Assembly: GCA_020852815.1 (NCBI GenBank) | Contig: JADZAN010000023.1 | Coordinates: 1 to 64,000, forward strand | DNA: 64,000 nt | Source of the DNA: Gemmatimonadaceae bacterium | GTDB lineage: Bacteria > Gemmatimonadota > Gemmatimonadetes > Gemmatimonadales > Gemmatimonadaceae | Reading direction: 5' to 3' | In this document: positions 23,796 to 31,181 of the stretch, in pieces | How positions within the stretch are numbered: position 1 is the stretch's first letter | How the letters are laid out: every line of letters starts with the position of its first letter | Made by a program: the position numbers and the translations under genes | Notes under the pieces: generated by a model | What the model was told of the DNA's origin: nothing | The model's database searches: none | What the model saw: only the letters and a program-made list of their open reading frames with translations

Positions 23796-24785
23796 ATGCT
23801 CAACCGTCGCGCATGGCTTCGAACCGCCGCAGGCAGCGGCGCCGCACTCGCCTTGAGCCCGACTCTCGCCAAGGCGCTCGAATCGCTCCACGCCGGCCTC
23901 GGGGTTCAGGGCTCGATTCTCAAGAAGGCGATCCCAGCCACCGGCGAACTTCTTCCCGTCATCGGGCTCGGCAGTTCGGCAACCTTTGCCACCGTCGCCC
24001 GCAGCGAGGAGGTCTCCGCGCTCAAGGAGGTCTTCCAGGCGATGGCAGATCGCGGGGCGACGCTCTTCGACACGGCGCCGAGCTATGGCGCATCTGAGCA
24101 GGTCGCGGGGCAGATCGTCAACGAACTCGGGATTGCCGGGAAGATGTTCTGGGCCACGAAGCTCAACGCCGCGGGGCGCGGCGGGGGAACCACCGACCCG
24201 GCCGCCGCGCGCGCCCAGGTGGAGCAGTCGTTCGAGCGCCTCAAGCGCCCCAGGATCGACCTGATCCAGGTGCACAACATGTCCGACGTCCCCACCCAGC
24301 TCGGCGTCCTCAAGGACTACAAGAAGGAGGGGCGCGTGCGCTACATCGGCGTCACCACGACGTTCGAACCGCAGTATCCCGGGCTGGTCGAGGTGATGAA
24401 GAACGAGCCGCTCGACTTCATCGGGATCGACTACGCGGCCGACAACCGCCAGGTGGAAGAGGCGATCCTCCCGCTGGCGCAGGAACGCAAGATCGCGGTG
24501 CTGGCGTACGCGCCGTTCGGCCGCACCTCGCTCTTTCGCCGCATCGGCGACCGTCCGCTCCCCGACTGGGCCCGCGAGGTCGACGCGACAACCTGGGCGC
24601 AGCTCCTCCTCAAGTGGGTGGTCTCGCACCCGGCCATCACCGCGGTCACGCCGGCCACGTCGCAAGCCAAGCACATGCTCGACAACATCGGCGGGGGCGT
24701 TGGCCGGTTGCCGACGCCGGCGCAGCGGCAGCGCCTCATCGAGTTCGTGGACGCGCTGCCGCCGGCCCCCCCGCGCGGGCGTTAG
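23796..24785 (+). CDS. Aldo/keto reductase with Tat-type leader
   Basis: A 329-residue protein with an N-terminus (LNRRAWLRTAAGSGAALALSPTLA) resembling a twin-arginine signal. The AKR barrel follows: LPVIGLGSSATF, ATLFDTAPSYGASEQV with catalytic Asp and Tyr, MFWATKL with catalytic Lys, DLIQVHNM with the catalytic-position His, and AVLAYAPFGRTSLF plus ITAVTPATSQAKHMLDNI in the cofactor-binding end. Export is unusual for an NADPH enzyme, but Tat-exported AKR paralogues are frequent in soil bacteria. The gene stands alone; the upstream 290 bp contain a CACCGCGGAGAACGCAG stretch of the repeat type but no gene. It ends at a TAG inside a CGTTAGGC word. Confidence 0.88.
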   Translation: MLNRRAWLRTAAGSGAALALSPTLAKALESLHAGLGVQGSILKKAIPATGELLPVIGLGSSATFATVARSEEVSALKEVFQAMADRGATLFDTAPSYGASEQVAGQIVNELGIAGKMFWATKLNAAGRGGGTTDPAAARAQVEQSFERLKRPRIDLIQVHNMSDVPTQLGVLKDYKKEGRVRYIGVTTTFEPQYPGLVEVMKNEPLDFIGIDYAADNRQVEEAILPLAQERKIAVLAYAPFGRTSLFRRIGDRPLPDWAREVDATTWAQLLLKWVVSHPAITAVTPATSQAKHMLDNIGGGVGRLPTPAQRQRLIEFVDALPPAPPRGR

Positions 24786-24831
24786 GCACGGCGACGCCGT
24801 GCGCCGATCGGGTGCCCAGTCACGGGCACCC
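24786..24831. terminator. Pair of hairpins between convergent genes
   Basis: GCACGG-CGACG-CCGTGC (24786-24802) forms a six-pair stem directly after the aldo/keto reductase stop. A second one, GGGTGCCC-AGTCAC-GGGCACCC (24810-24831), overlaps the end of the DksA-like gene on the other strand. They probably terminate the two convergent transcripts. Confidence 0.6.
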
Positions 24832-25104
24832 GACGCAGTGGGTGGTCTCGGGCATGACGAGGAGCCGCCCGAGGGGAATAGGAGCCCCGCACCGGGTGCA
24901 CCAGCCATACCGGTCGTCCCGCATGCGAGCCAGCGCGCCGAGGGTCTCGTCCATCTCGCGATCGACGTCGATCCCCGCGGCGCGCGCGCGCTCCAGGCGG
25001 CGCTGCGCGCGCAGGAGCTGCTCGTGCAGGTCGCGACGCTGTTCGGCGGTGAGCGCGCCGCCCTGCTCCGGCAACGCGTCGCGCCGGAAGGCGCGCGCCG
25101 TCAT
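24820..25104 (-). CDS. Small DksA/TraR-type C4 zinc-finger protein
   Basis: A 94-residue protein with a helical region (LTAEQRRDLHEQLLRAQRRLERARAAGIDVDREMDETLGALARMRD) resembling the DksA coiled coil, then a C4 finger WCTRCGAPIP...THCVGC with spacing C-X2-C-X17-C-X2-C, as in DksA/TraR. The coil part is much shorter than in DksA (about 150 residues), closer to TraR, which also acts on RNA polymerase without ppGpp. Whether it binds polymerase here is inference. The ATG overlaps the stop of the 146-residue gene upstream (ATGA), so the two are coupled. An upstream in-frame extension exists but lacks conserved features. Confidence 0.78.
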   Translation of the reverse strand: MTARAFRRDALPEQGGALTAEQRRDLHEQLLRAQRRLERARAAGIDVDREMDETLGALARMRDDRYGWCTRCGAPIPLGRLLVMPETTHCVGCP

Positions 25105-25541
25105 GCGGCCCCCTGCGGTGTCCCGTCGGCCAGTGCCGTGGGTCGCCACTCCATGGTCGCGCCATGCGCCTTCTGCGCGACTTCGAGCATCACCGACAGC
25201 CACATGTCGTTAGGCACGGCGATCTCGAAGGCAAACCCCTCCACCGCGAACCGGGCCGCGTCACGCGGCGAAACGAGACGCGCGACGACCCGGTCGTCCA
25301 GGCGCACGCGCTCGTCGGCCGACACCGGGTGCGGAAAGGGAACGGGGACGAGCTGCTCGCGCCCCGCCGACCAGGTCACGAGGAGCGAGGCCGCGGCGTC
25401 GGCGGCAAAGTAGGAGTCCACCCGCGTGGGGAAACCACCGATGCCGACAATCCCCGGCCGAATCCAGCCGATCGTTGCCGAACCTTCCGTCACGACGTAG
25501 CCCACGCCAGGGCGTCGCACCAGCTGCAGTTGCGTTTGCAC
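25101..25541 (-). CDS. Conserved-looking hypothetical protein coupled to a DksA-type finger
   Basis: These 146 residues belong to no family I recognise. The sequence starts MQTQLQLVRRPGVGYVVTEGSATIGWIRPGIVGIGGFPTRVDSYFAADAAASLLVTWSAGRE. It contains short beta-like stretches and no signal peptide or transmembrane helix, so it is probably cytoplasmic. Later segments (RVRLDDRVVARLVSPRDAARFAVEGFAFEIAVPNDMWLSVMLEVAQKAHG) look like a mixed alpha/beta fold. The stop overlaps the start of the DksA-type finger gene by four bases, so the two products are likely to act together. An antisense CGTTAGGC word falls on its Pro-Asn codons. Confidence 0.6.
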   Translation of the reverse strand: MQTQLQLVRRPGVGYVVTEGSATIGWIRPGIVGIGGFPTRVDSYFAADAAASLLVTWSAGREQLVPVPFPHPVSADERVRLDDRVVARLVSPRDAARFAVEGFAFEIAVPNDMWLSVMLEVAQKAHGATMEWRPTALADGTPQGAA

Positions 25542-26261
25542 GAGAGTGTCCCTCCGAGCGAAGTAGTGATTCGCGAGTCTCCGTGACGGCGACCCGCCAA
25601 GTCGCGGGGCCCGCCGCGGGCGCCCGCCAATGCACGACGCCCCACCGGCGGCATGTGCGCAGGTGGGGCGGACGGTCGGCGACGAGCGTCACCGACGAGG
25701 CCGAAGTCGAGTTGGGCTAGCCGCCTTCGCGCGCGCTCGCCGAACCCACCCTGCAATGCCAGCTGGGGAGGCCCCCGGCCGCGCCGCGCTCCGATGCGGA
25801 GCGGCGCGCGACGCGGGGGTGGGAGGAGCGCATCTCCGATACGCGCGTCTTGCGCGCGCCAGCGGTCGCGAATCGCGACAGTGGGGTCTCGGTCACCCCG
25901 AGCATCGCCGAACGCCCGGTCCACGCGCACACCATGGACTCGACCACGCATGTGACGGCGCGTGTCGAGAGCGAAGGCGTTTGGCGATGAAGCGGCGACG
26001 TTGCGAGCATCGGCGAGGGCAAATGCGTACGGAATCCGGTGGGTGCTGGAACTCGTACGAAAGCTAGGCTGCGGGCGCGGGAACGCCAATCGGGGGAATC
26101 CTCCTCGCGCGGCACCTCCTCCGCCCGCTACAGCCGAGCGCTACTTTCGCGCTCGTCGCGTTGCGGCGGTTTGTTCGCCGTTCATTCGCCGGTTGTTCGC
26201 CGTTCGTTCGCCGGTTGTTCGCCGGTTGTTCGCCCCTTACCCCGAGAAGACGGGACCATTC
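25542..26261. other. Gene-poor region with an 11-nt tandem repeat
   Basis: I find no confident gene in these 720 bases. One plus-strand frame from 25721 to 25988 is open and reads fairly naturally (...ERISDTRVLRAPAVANRDSG...), but it has no start codon near its beginning and follows an in-frame TAG; it may be a remnant or chance. At 26170-26235 six 11-nt units of the type GTTGTTCGCCG stand head to tail, ending 26 bases before the ATG of the transporter gene. Confidence 0.6.
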
Positions 26262-27596
26262 ATGACCAGTTCCAATGGGCTGTCGGCCCGGCTACGCGCG
26301 GCGGTCGGTGCGCGGGAAGGTGAAGGCGCCGTTCTCCTCTGGTCCACCGCGTACTACTTCCTGGTCCTGTGCGCCTACTACGTCATCCGCCCCATCCGCG
26401 ATGACATCGGCGCGGCGAGCGGGGCGGAGAAGCTGGCGTGGCTCTTCACCGGGACGCTGGCCGGGATGCTCGCCGTCCACCCGCTCTACACCAGCATCGT
26501 CACCCGCCTAACGCGGCGGCGTTTCGTGTCCTGGGCGTATCGCTTCTTCGCGCTCAATCTGGTCGCCTTCTACCTCTATTTCCGGAATGCCGACCCGGCG
26601 CAGGCGGTCTGGGCGGGGCGCGTCTTCTTCATCTGGACGAGCGTCTTCAACCTCTTCGTCGTCTCGGTCTTCTGGTCGCTCACCACCGACCTCTTCAGGC
26701 CGGGACAGGGAAAGCGCCTCTTCGGCTTCGTCGCCGTGGGGGGAACGTTAGGCGCGATGCTCGGCGCCACGATCACGTCGACACTCGTGGGCGTGGTGGG
26801 GAGCGTGGGACTGATGCTCGTCTCGGCGGTGATCCTCGAACTCGCGGTGCAGGCGGCACTGGTCATCGACCGGCACGAAGGACGGATGCGGGAGGCGGCG
26901 GTGGCCGAGGGCGAGCCGGCGTCCGAGGCCACGCGCGACGCCTCGAAGGAGGTGATCGGCGGCGGGATCCTCGACGGGATCAAGCACACCTTCTCGTCGC
27001 CATACCTCTTTGGCATCGCCACGCTGATCCTCTTCTACACCATCTCGTCGACCTTCCTGTACTTCCAGCAGGCCGACATCGTGAAGGTCGCCTTCGGCGA
27101 CGACCGCGAGGCACGCACGCGTGTGTTTGCCAACATGGACCTCGTCACCAACGGGCTGACCCTCATCGCGCAGCTCTTCCTCACGGGGCGCGTGATGAAG
27201 TGGCTCGGCGTCGGCGCGGCGCTCGCCTTTCTCCCGGTCCTGACGATGGTCGGCTTCGGGATCCTCGGAATTGCCCCGGTGCTCTCGGTGCTCATCGTCT
27301 TCCAGGTGCTGCGCCGCGCCGGCAACTTCGCCATCCAGCGCCCCGGGCGCGAGGCGCTGTTCACCGTCCTCGCGCGCACCGACAAGTACAAGGCGAAGAA
27401 CTTCAGCGACACCTTCGTCTACCGGCTGGGTGACCAGGTGGGTGCCTGGTCGTACACGTGGATGGCGGTCTTCGGCCTTGGCGCCTCGGGGCTGGCCTTC
27501 ACCATGGTTCCCTTCTCGGCGCTGTGGTTGCTGCTGACAGTTTGGCTCGGTCGGCAGTATGCACAGCGGGAGGCGGCGCGCACGGCCGGGCGCTAG
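26262..27596 (+). CDS. MFS-type transporter resembling ATP/ADP translocases (Npt/Tlc-like)
   Basis: This 444-residue protein has 10-12 hydrophobic segments. The N-terminal stretch (AVLLWSTAYYFLVLCAYYVIRPIRDDIGAASGAEKLAWLFTGTLAGMLAVHPLYTSIVTRLTRRRFVSWAYRFF) and the later SPYLFGIATLILFYTISSTFLYFQQADIVKVAF and RAGNFAIQRPGREALFTVLARTDKYKAKNFSDTFVYRLGDQVGAW are characteristic of MFS proteins annotated as nucleotide (NTP/ATP-ADP) transporters in free-living bacteria. True substrates of these free-living homologues are not established, so nucleotide transport is tentative. The gene stands alone, with six 11-nt repeats upstream. Its stop overlaps that of the convergent permease gene on the shared CTAG. 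Confidence 0.75.
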   Translation: MTSSNGLSARLRAAVGAREGEGAVLLWSTAYYFLVLCAYYVIRPIRDDIGAASGAEKLAWLFTGTLAGMLAVHPLYTSIVTRLTRRRFVSWAYRFFALNLVAFYLYFRNADPAQAVWAGRVFFIWTSVFNLFVVSVFWSLTTDLFRPGQGKRLFGFVAVGGTLGAMLGATITSTLVGVVGSVGLMLVSAVILELAVQAALVIDRHEGRMREAAVAEGEPASEATRDASKEVIGGGILDGIKHTFSSPYLFGIATLILFYTISSTFLYFQQADIVKVAFGDDREARTRVFANMDLVTNGLTLIAQLFLTGRVMKWLGVGAALAFLPVLTMVGFGILGIAPVLSVLIVFQVLRRAGNFAIQRPGREALFTVLARTDKYKAKNFSDTFVYRLGDQVGAWSYTWMAVFGLGASGLAFTMVPFSALWLLLTVWLGRQYAQREAARTAGR

Positions 27597-28954
27597 CCGA
27601 CGCCCTCCGTGCGCGGTGCCAGCTTCACGAACAGCACCGCCACCGCCGCGCAGATCAGCAACGCTCCCGCCAGCCGGATCACGTTCTCCGGGTTGCCGCC
27701 TAACAGCGACCGGTAGAACAGCGGGAGCGTGAAGATCTGGATCATCATCGGGATCACGATGAACATGTTGAAGATCCCCATGTAGACGCCCACGCGCTCC
27801 TGCGGGATGCTCCCGGCGAGCATCACGTACGGGTTCCCCATGATGCTCGCCCAGGCCAGCCCCACTCCAATCATGGGGAGAAAGAGCAGTGCCCGGTCGT
27901 GGATGGCGGGAATGGACAGCATCGCGATCCCGGCCAGCGTCAGGCAGATGGCGTGCACCACCCTGGGGCCAAAGCGCCTGGTGAACGGCACCATCGCGAA
28001 CGCGGCGACAAAGGCGATGAAGTTGTAGAAGCCGCCAATGCGCCCGTTGATGAGCCCCGCCTCGCGAAAGCCGTGCGTGTTGGCGTCCGACGAGCCAAAC
28101 AATGTCACGGCGAGCGACAGGACGATGTACTGCCAGTAGCAGAACATCGCGTACCACTGGAAGAGCTTCATCACCGCCAGCTGCTTCATGGCCGTCGGCA
28201 TCTCGCGGAACGCCTCTGCCACCTCGGACAGCGCGGCACCGAAGCCGCGCGGGAGCTGTTCGATGCGACGCCGCTCCTCGTCGGAGAGCGGAAGCTCCGG
28301 CGTGGTGCGCACGGTGACGAGGATCGACGAGATCGAGAAGACGGCGCCGATGAGGAAGGCCCAGACGGTGATCCACGGAATGCCGCGACCGTTCACCGCA
28401 TCGCCGTTCATCCCCACGGCCACGAGGAGCGACGGCGTGAGATAGGAGAGCGTCTGCCCCAGCCCGGTAAAGGCGCTCTGCGTCAGGAAGCCGATGGAAT
28501 GCTGCGAGGCGTCGAGGCGATCGCTCACGAAGGCGCGGTACGGCTCCATCGTGATGTTGTTGGCCGCGTCGAGCACCCACAGGAGACCGGCCGCCATCCA
28601 CAGCGTGCGCGAGAACGGCATGGCAAAGAGCGCCAGGGAGCAGAGCACCGCCCCCACGAGGAAGTACGGCGTGCGCCGCCCGCGCGGCGAGAGCGTGCGG
28701 TCGCTCATGGCCCCCACGATGGGCTGCACGAGGAGCCCAGTCATGGGCCCCGCCAGCCACAGGAGTGGGAGCGACGCCTCGTCGGCGCCCAGGTACTTGT
28801 AGATCGGGCTCATGTTCCCCTGCTGCAGCCCGAAGCTGTACTGGATGCCGAAGAAGCCGACGTTCATGTTCACGATCTGCCAGAACGAGAGCCTCGGCCT
28901 GGCCACACCGCCGCTTGCGGGAACGTCGCCGATGCTCGATGCTGCTCCTGCCAC
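27593..28954 (-). CDS. Second MFS sugar permease (SLC45/maltose-permease-like)
   Basis: A 453-residue, roughly 12-helix permease closely related to the one at 14615-15976. Compare NMNVGFFGIQYSFGLQQGNMSPIYKYLGA and GLLVQPIVGAMSDRTLSPRGRRTPYF here with [29 protein letters not shown] and [27 protein letters not shown] there. The central loop (TPELPLSDEERRRIEQLPRG) and the cytoplasmic R-x-G-R-R signature are also conserved. A likely role is proton-driven uptake of a disaccharide. It is divergent from a glycoside-hydrolase-like gene and a P-loop kinase, which suggests a sugar other than maltodextrin, perhaps sucrose. The Leu-Leu-Gly near the C-terminus uses TTA in a GTTAGGC word. Confidence 0.85.
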   Translation of the reverse strand: MAGAASSIGDVPASGGVARPRLSFWQIVNMNVGFFGIQYSFGLQQGNMSPIYKYLGADEASLPLLWLAGPMTGLLVQPIVGAMSDRTLSPRGRRTPYFLVGAVLCSLALFAMPFSRTLWMAAGLLWVLDAANNITMEPYRAFVSDRLDASQHSIGFLTQSAFTGLGQTLSYLTPSLLVAVGMNGDAVNGRGIPWITVWAFLIGAVFSISSILVTVRTTPELPLSDEERRRIEQLPRGFGAALSEVAEAFREMPTAMKQLAVMKLFQWYAMFCYWQYIVLSLAVTLFGSSDANTHGFREAGLINGRIGGFYNFIAFVAAFAMVPFTRRFGPRVVHAICLTLAGIAMLSIPAIHDRALLFLPMIGVGLAWASIMGNPYVMLAGSIPQERVGVYMGIFNMFIVIPMMIQIFTLPLFYRSLLGGNPENVIRLAGALLICAAVAVLFVKLAPRTEGVG

Positions 28955-29022
28955 TGGTGTATCCTCCTACCGCCTGTGGTCCTTTCCGTGGTTGGTCCCG
29001 CCCTGATACCGTCGACACCCTC

Positions 29023-30165
29023 GTGACATCGCTCCCCTCACTGGAGGCCGAGTCGCTGGCGCTGCTGCGCGACTTGTGTGGCCCGCACGGCATTCTCGCG
29101 TCGCGCGCCGCGACCGCCAACTACCGTGCCGTCTTTGCCCGCGACGCCGTGATGGCGGGCGTGGCCGGCCTCCTGCTGCGTGACCCGGTGGTGACCGCTG
29201 GGCTCGTGCGCACGCTCGAGCATCTCCGCCAGCTGCAGGGTGCCGAGGGGCAGGTGCCGTCCAACTACGAGATGCGGGATGCGGGGGCGCACGTCTCGTT
29301 CGGCACGCTGGCGCCCCGCCTCGATGCGGCCACCTGGTACCTCATGGGCATCGCGCTCGCCGCACGCGCCGGCGCCATAAACGCCGCCGCCTGGCGCGAG
29401 AGCGCCGAGCGGGCGGTGCACTGCCTGCAGGCCATCGAGTACAACGGGCGGCACCTGATGTACGTCCCCACCGGCGGCAACTGGGCCGACGAGTACATCT
29501 TCGAGGGATACATCCTGTACGACCAGGTGCTGCGCGCCTGGGCGTTGCGGCTGCTGGCGGCGACCTATGACGTCCCGGCCTGGCGCGCCAAGGCGGGACA
29601 CATTGCCGACACCATCTCCGAACGCTTCTTCGCCAGCGAGAAGGCTGGTGCGCAGCAACCCATTGCCGCCTTCACGCCGGTGCGCCGCTTCGAGATGTTC
29701 GACCTCGCGGCGTGCGCGCTCCTCGCCGCGTCGGGCATTGCCCCGCAGCGCGCGCAACAGGCGCTGGCCTGGATCGACGAGGCCTTCCTGGCGCAGGGAA
29801 AGCTCCCACCGGCCTTCGACCCGGTCATCGAGGAGGGGGACGCCGAGTGGCCGGCGCTGAGGCGCTACCACCTGCACGGCTTCCGCAACCGCCCGTACGA
29901 GTACCACAATGGCGGCATCTGGCCCATCTGGCTGGGGTGGCTCGCGCTGGGGCAGGTGCAAGGCGGGCATCACGACGCGCTCGCCCGCCTGCGCCAGACC
30001 GCCCATCGCGCGTTAGGCTCGGCGAACGGCTTTGCCTTCGAGGAGTACCTGCATGGGCGCACCGGCGTCGCGCTCGGCACCCCGCACATGGCGTACACCG
30101 CCACCGGGATCCTCTTCCTCCACCTCGCGGGCTCCAGCGCCCAGCGCGAACTCCTTGGCACATGA
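29023..30165 (+). CDS. (alpha/alpha)6-barrel glycoside hydrolase-like protein (GH100/amylo-1,6-glucosidase type)
   Basis: About 380 residues, cytoplasmic (no signal). The motif pattern is that of a six-helical-hairpin glycosidase barrel: LASRAATANYRAVFARDAVMAGVAG with an Arg-Asp pair, LRQLQGAEGQVPSNYEMRD, MYVPTGGNWADEYIFEGYILYDQVLRAWAL, and RPYEYHNGGIWPIWLGWLALG. GNWADEY and the E-Y-H-N-G-G-I-W-P block resemble neutral/alkaline invertases (GH100) and glycogen-debranching glucosidases; I cannot choose between them. It starts next to the divergent sugar permease and overlaps the kinase gene (ATGA) at its end, so the set may import and split a disaccharide. Start uncertain: the GTG at 29023 avoids overlap with the divergent gene; an ATG at 28939 would not. 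Confidence 0.72.
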   Translation: MTSLPSLEAESLALLRDLCGPHGILASRAATANYRAVFARDAVMAGVAGLLLRDPVVTAGLVRTLEHLRQLQGAEGQVPSNYEMRDAGAHVSFGTLAPRLDAATWYLMGIALAARAGAINAAAWRESAERAVHCLQAIEYNGRHLMYVPTGGNWADEYIFEGYILYDQVLRAWALRLLAATYDVPAWRAKAGHIADTISERFFASEKAGAQQPIAAFTPVRRFEMFDLAACALLAASGIAPQRAQQALAWIDEAFLAQGKLPPAFDPVIEEGDAEWPALRRYHLHGFRNRPYEYHNGGIWPIWLGWLALGQVQGGHHDALARLRQTAHRALGSANGFAFEEYLHGRTGVALGTPHMAYTATGILFLHLAGSSAQRELLGT

Positions 30166-30815
30166 CCAACGCCGATCGCTACAACCTGTCTCCCGACTCG
30201 CTCCAGCGCGCCACACGCATCATCGGGATACTGCGCGCCGACTTCGCGCTCGCCCCAGGGCGGAAGCTCGTCATTGGCGTGGCCGGCGAATCGGGGAGCG
30301 GCAAGTCGGTCGCTGCCTCGTCGCTGGCGCAAGCGCTGGGGGAGGCGGGGTTCCGCGCCGCAGTGCTGTACCAGGATGACTACTTCGTGCGCCCGCCCCG
30401 CACCAACCACGACTTCCGGCTCCTCGACATCCACGCCAACGTGGGGCCGCAGGAGGTGCAACTCGACCTCATCGCCCAGCACATCGCCGCCTTTCGGGAT
30501 GGGCGCGACGTTGTCGGGCCGCTCGTCGACTATGCGGGCAACCGATTCGTGACGCAGCCGCTCGCATTGTCCAACGCCGGCGTGCTGGTGGTGGAGGGGA
30601 CCTACGTGCTTGGCCTGCGCGACCTCGACGTGCGCCTGTTCTGCTCCGCCACGCACGCCGAGACGCGCGAGCGGCGCAAGGCACGGGCGCGCGACGCCGA
30701 CGACCCGATCATCGAGCGCATCCTCGATATCGAACACCGCCTCATTGCCCCGCAGGGCGACACGGCCGACCTGGTCATCGACGCCCGGTTCGAGCTGCAC
30801 CGGCGCGAGCAGTAG
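30162..30815 (+). CDS. Uridine kinase / phosphoribulokinase-like P-loop kinase
   Basis: This 217-residue P-loop NTPase carries its Walker A at GESGSGKS (residues 42-49), preceded by the basic strand RKLVIGVA. AAVLYQDDYFVRPPRTNHDF is the uridine-kinase/PRK substrate-binding signature with conserved D-D-Y-F; GVLVVEGTYVLGL is the second motif, and ATHAETRERRKARARDADDPIIERILDIEH gives the Arg-rich lid. The family phosphorylates uridine/cytidine or phosphorylated sugars. Because its ATG overlaps the stop of the glycosidase-like gene, a sugar-derived substrate is as likely as a nucleoside. Confidence 0.82.
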   Translation: MTNADRYNLSPDSLQRATRIIGILRADFALAPGRKLVIGVAGESGSGKSVAASSLAQALGEAGFRAAVLYQDDYFVRPPRTNHDFRLLDIHANVGPQEVQLDLIAQHIAAFRDGRDVVGPLVDYAGNRFVTQPLALSNAGVLVVEGTYVLGLRDLDVRLFCSATHAETRERRKARARDADDPIIERILDIEHRLIAPQGDTADLVIDARFELHRREQ

Positions 30816-30919
30816 CGCCGCACGCGCGCGCGTTGCGACTGACGGCACGGCGCGTGGCGCCTAGCGCTCCAGCCCCAGCCGCCGCTCCCGCTCTTCCGTC
30901 TCGCGCCCCTCGCGGTCGC

Positions 30920-31162
30920 TCATCGCCGGGCGCGACGTCCCCGCCCCCCTGTCCGCCCCGACCACCACGCCAGCGCGACGAACAGGAGCCCGAACACCAG
31001 CATCACCACTCCCCACAGGAGGTTGATGTTCAGGTTCCCCGCCGGGGCATACAGGTTCGTGTTTCCCCTCGTCGCCAGGCCGAAGCCCGCCAGCAGCACC
31101 CCCAGCACGGTGAACAACTCGCCAATGGGATACCTGAGGTCCAACGATGCGGAACCGCTCAT
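30920..31162 (-). CDS. Small two-helix membrane protein
   Basis: An 80-residue protein with two hydrophobic segments: GELFTVLGVLLAGFGLATRG (about residues 14-33) and NLLWGVVMLVFGLLFVALAWW (about 47-67), and a very basic tail (SGRTGGRGRRARR) that should stay in the cytoplasm. A CGGAG lies a suitable distance before the ATG. It begins 20 bases after the stop of the sodium:solute symporter gene on the same strand, so it may be an accessory of that transporter, but I recognise no family. Confidence 0.65.
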   Translation of the reverse strand: MSGSASLDLRYPIGELFTVLGVLLAGFGLATRGNTNLYAPAGNLNINLLWGVVMLVFGLLFVALAWWSGRTGGRGRRARR

Positions 31163-31181
31163 GATGGCGCTCCGGTAAGGG

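Noticed and set aside
25721-25988. Possible small gene in the gap before the nucleotide-transporter-like gene
   Set aside because: The frame reads plausibly but has no start codon near its beginning, follows an in-frame TAG and shows no family match, so I left it as a possible remnant only.
28939-29022. N-terminal extension of the glycosidase-like protein from the ATG at 28939
   Set aside because: It would overlap the start of the divergent permease and adds a Pro-rich segment without conservation. The GTG at 29023 fits better.
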